From Symbiodinium natans (Eukaryota; Sar; Dinophyceae; Suessiales; Symbiodiniaceae): 64,000 nucleotides of DNA. The position numbers and the translations under genes are program-made. Shown here piece after piece: positions 61,883 to 64,000 of the stretch (position 1 is its first letter; the number at the start of each line of letters is the position of its first letter). The notes below the pieces were generated by a model. It saw only the letters and a list, made by a program, of their open reading frames with translations, had not been told where the DNA came from and did not search any database. The DNA lies in the NCBI GenBank assembly GCA_905221605.1, contig CAJNDS010002334.1, positions 122,501 to 186,500 of the forward strand, given 5' to 3'.

Positions 61883-63176
61883 GTTCAGGAGTTGAGGGGC
61901 CTAGGCTCGTAAATAGTAGGGCAGCACGAAGGATCGTTTGCCATGCTCCCTAAATCCTCAGGGTCCAAACATCCTCAAATCCTAAAAGCCCTGCGGCAGA
62001 GAAAGCCTCGATCCTAAGCCCTAAGCTCCCTCTCCAACAGGCCTCAGAAGATGCGAGAACTCAGCGTTTTAGAAAGCTAAGCCCGCAGAGGAGGTTTACG
62101 ACAAGTTCCGGAGCTGCTCAGTGTCCACCTGAGTTCAGAGCGCATTTTGGTATCTGCGGAGGGCTTTTAATTTTAGATGAGGCTAAATTAGGCTGATTTT
62201 GGGTGTTCTGTTGGGGGCGTTTCTTTGGGCCCTAATGTGCACCATGCATGCCTTTGGCATTCGGGTTCAGGGTTTGGGGTGTGCCGCTGTGCTGAAAAGT
62301 CCCTCCACTGTCTCACCCCCTTCAGGCTCATCTGCGCCAGAGCGGCAGCCGGCAGGCCACGGCTAAACTATCGGCAGCGGCTATTGCGCATCTTGAGTGG
62401 CTTGTTGTAGCTGCTTGTCGCTGCTTGCTGCTTGTAGCTGCTACTGATTGATAGCCATGGGTTCCTGCGAGGTGTCGCCCTCCGGAGAGCATGTCGCAGG
62501 CCGGCGACTTGCGGAGCTCCGGGCTGTTGTGAGCATGTAGGGTTGGGGCTTTCTGCGATGATGAAAAGCTGCTGCCGTCAGCGTTCGCTAAGTGATTCTT
62601 TTTGCTGTTGATTGCTGTTGATTGGTGAAATAAAGAGCCTGTCCTGTGCAAGTCCACATAACCCTGAAGCGCCAAGCCCCTGAAACCCGATTGGTAGTGG
62701 AGACATTCTCAGTTAAAGTGCTCTGACTTGGGCTGGGCACAGAACTCTCATTATTGGCGCTGCACCTACCAGTGAACTCTACAGATGGAGGGTCCGCACC
62801 GCTTGAAGAGCAGCGCCACTCACCGTGTCGGGATGTGTTTTCGCTGGTACACACATTGACATTGAACATCAGAGGAAGCATCTTGTCATGCACTGGCCAC
62901 CAATTTAGCAAGTGAATCCAGTTGCACGAGAGCGACCGCCAAGCGATGACACGTTATGAGGCACTCTCCAGCCTAGAGGCCTAGAGTCGCATCGTACATC
63001 TCGGATTTTGCCGGTCGTTGACTTGCGGTTCAAGCTTCATTGAGAAAGGTCGAAATATGGCACACCGAAACGTGGCTGAGCTAGGATCCGAGGGATGGGT
63101 GGGAGTTGCTTGCAAGGTTCTGAGGACACGGACCTGGCCGATACGTGGCGCACTTCTTAGAGTCAGTCAGTCGCAG

Positions 63177-63279
63177 AGGCAAAGGTTGCAGAACATTGCA
63201 GAGCGGCGACCTGGACTGAGGCAGGAAGTGGAGTGGTTGCGTCAAGCAGTGGTCGCCTCCACAGATCCATGGAATGTCA
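63177..63279 (+). CDS. Candidate host exon
   Basis: After CAGTCGCAG, the frame QRQRLQNIAERRPGLRQEVE continues through WLRQAVVAS to a GTC donor-like site. Helical, unrecognised. Confidence 0.3.
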
Positions 63280-63379
63280 CGGTCCGAGTCGTTAGCCTCA
63301 TTTAGCCCCCATGGTTCACGGGTTCGCGGAGGTTGGAATGCACAGCCACTTGCTGCTGGCGCAGAAGCGGCAGCACGCA

Positions 63380-63539
63380 GATGGCTCAGCCCCGGCAGAA
63401 GTTGTACTTCTTTCCTGACCGACAATGTCGCGAGCATGTCTGCATCCAGGCTCTGGAGAAGAAGTGCAAGGACTTCCAGGATCGAATCTCCGAAGTCCGG
63501 CACGGCGTCAATGGAGGCCGCAAGCTACTCAACTGTTAA
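63380..63539 (+). CDS. Candidate host exon ending in a stop
   Basis: After GCACGCAG, the frame starts MAQPRQKLYFFPDRQCREHV and continues through ALEKKCKDFQDRISEV to TAA at 63537-63539. GC-ending codons and a coiled-coil-like end. Could be a last exon. Confidence 0.35.
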
Positions 63540-64000
63540 GCAGGTACCTTTGACGGTGAAGTCGGTTCCCAAACTTGGTTGCACGGAGAAAATCAGAAAA
63601 CACAGCTGAGCCGATCAGACCGGAGTGTACTCTCCGATCTGATATGGCTTGCCAACGCTTGCCCCACATTCTGCTATTTCCCGCTTTGATATGCTTTCAC
63701 CGATTCAAGATGAAAGGAGCAGCCAGGTGCGAACAAGAGGAAGCCCCAAGTTCGAAATCCCACCAAGAAACGGGGACTTGACGCACAGGGACCCGCGTGG
63801 ATACTTTTCGGGGTTGAAAGCCCATTGACACCCTAAACTCCCGAAGTCTCCAATCCCATCAGAATCCAAAACCCCTAGACTCCCAGCAGGCGAAGCAGAA
63901 GACGCCGCTGCGACCGTCTCTGCACCCACAGAGTCACTCGACATGCACAGCTAAAACAAGCTCGGGTTTTGGGATGCTTTGGGGCTTGGTTGTTGTAGTG
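63540..64000. other. No gene recognised
   Basis: Short open frames only; CCCTAAAC-type strings near 63830. Confidence 0.45.

Overview
The window looks like nuclear DNA of a dinoflagellate, probably of the Symbiodiniaceae type. The clues are many degenerate TTTAGGG/CCCTAAA strings, fairly high GC, abundant micro- and minisatellites, and host coding DNA reduced to small exon-like islands on the right. This assignment is inference; another TTTAGGG-type alga is not excluded.

Positions 1-35884 are almost entirely one kind of mobile element, read on the minus strand. Its key gene (883 codons, present twice) joins an N-terminal GIY-YIG nuclease, a CxC motif and a Penelope-type reverse transcriptase with an RYVDD active site. 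That domain order is the one known for N-terminal-endonuclease Penelope-like elements (Naiad/Chlamys clades). Known members are small and have essentially one ORF. This one carries about 15 to 16 same-strand ORFs: P/Q/H-rich and RS-rich proteins, a coiled-coil protein, a tail-anchored protein, three related ~450-residue proteins, and several small zinc-binding proteins. Some neighbours overlap (ATGA, 23 nt, 32 nt), and the rest are separated by spacers of about 60-420 bp.

Two copies lie head to tail. Copy 1 (1-14827) lacks its 5' part and copy 2 (14928-35884) lacks its 3' end. Between them is a run of exactly 100 N, so the tandem could be real or a scaffolding product. The shared 13,290 bp differ only by scattered substitutions and a few 1-nt indels in spacers, and every shared ORF stays open. 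Joining the two gives a complete element of about 22.5 kb. It is bounded by direct repeats (pseudo-LTRs; 1-973 and 34952-35884) that end at a CA-rich microsatellite.

Each pseudo-LTR holds a 67-bp tandem repeat and a compact RNA structure: an H-type pseudoknot followed by a 9-bp hairpin with a fixed tetraloop. Between the two pseudo-LTRs the helix sequences have changed almost completely while pairing is kept, and the loops are unchanged. This is strong covariation evidence for a functional RNA. N-terminal-endonuclease PLEs are known to lack the hammerhead ribozyme of other PLEs, so this structure may do that job or another one. It is the best candidate for an undescribed system here.

From 35885 to 64000 the DNA is host-like. 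It has degenerate telomere-like strings, (ATG)n, (CA)n, (TA)n, 9-, 26-, 42-, 51- and 73-bp repeats, and two fold-back arrays in which short motifs run in one orientation and then in the other. Exon-like open segments, mostly on the plus strand at 56-63.5 kb, may belong to one or more intron-rich host genes, but I recognise no host protein family with confidence. I found no tRNA, rRNA, spliced-leader gene or CRISPR array.
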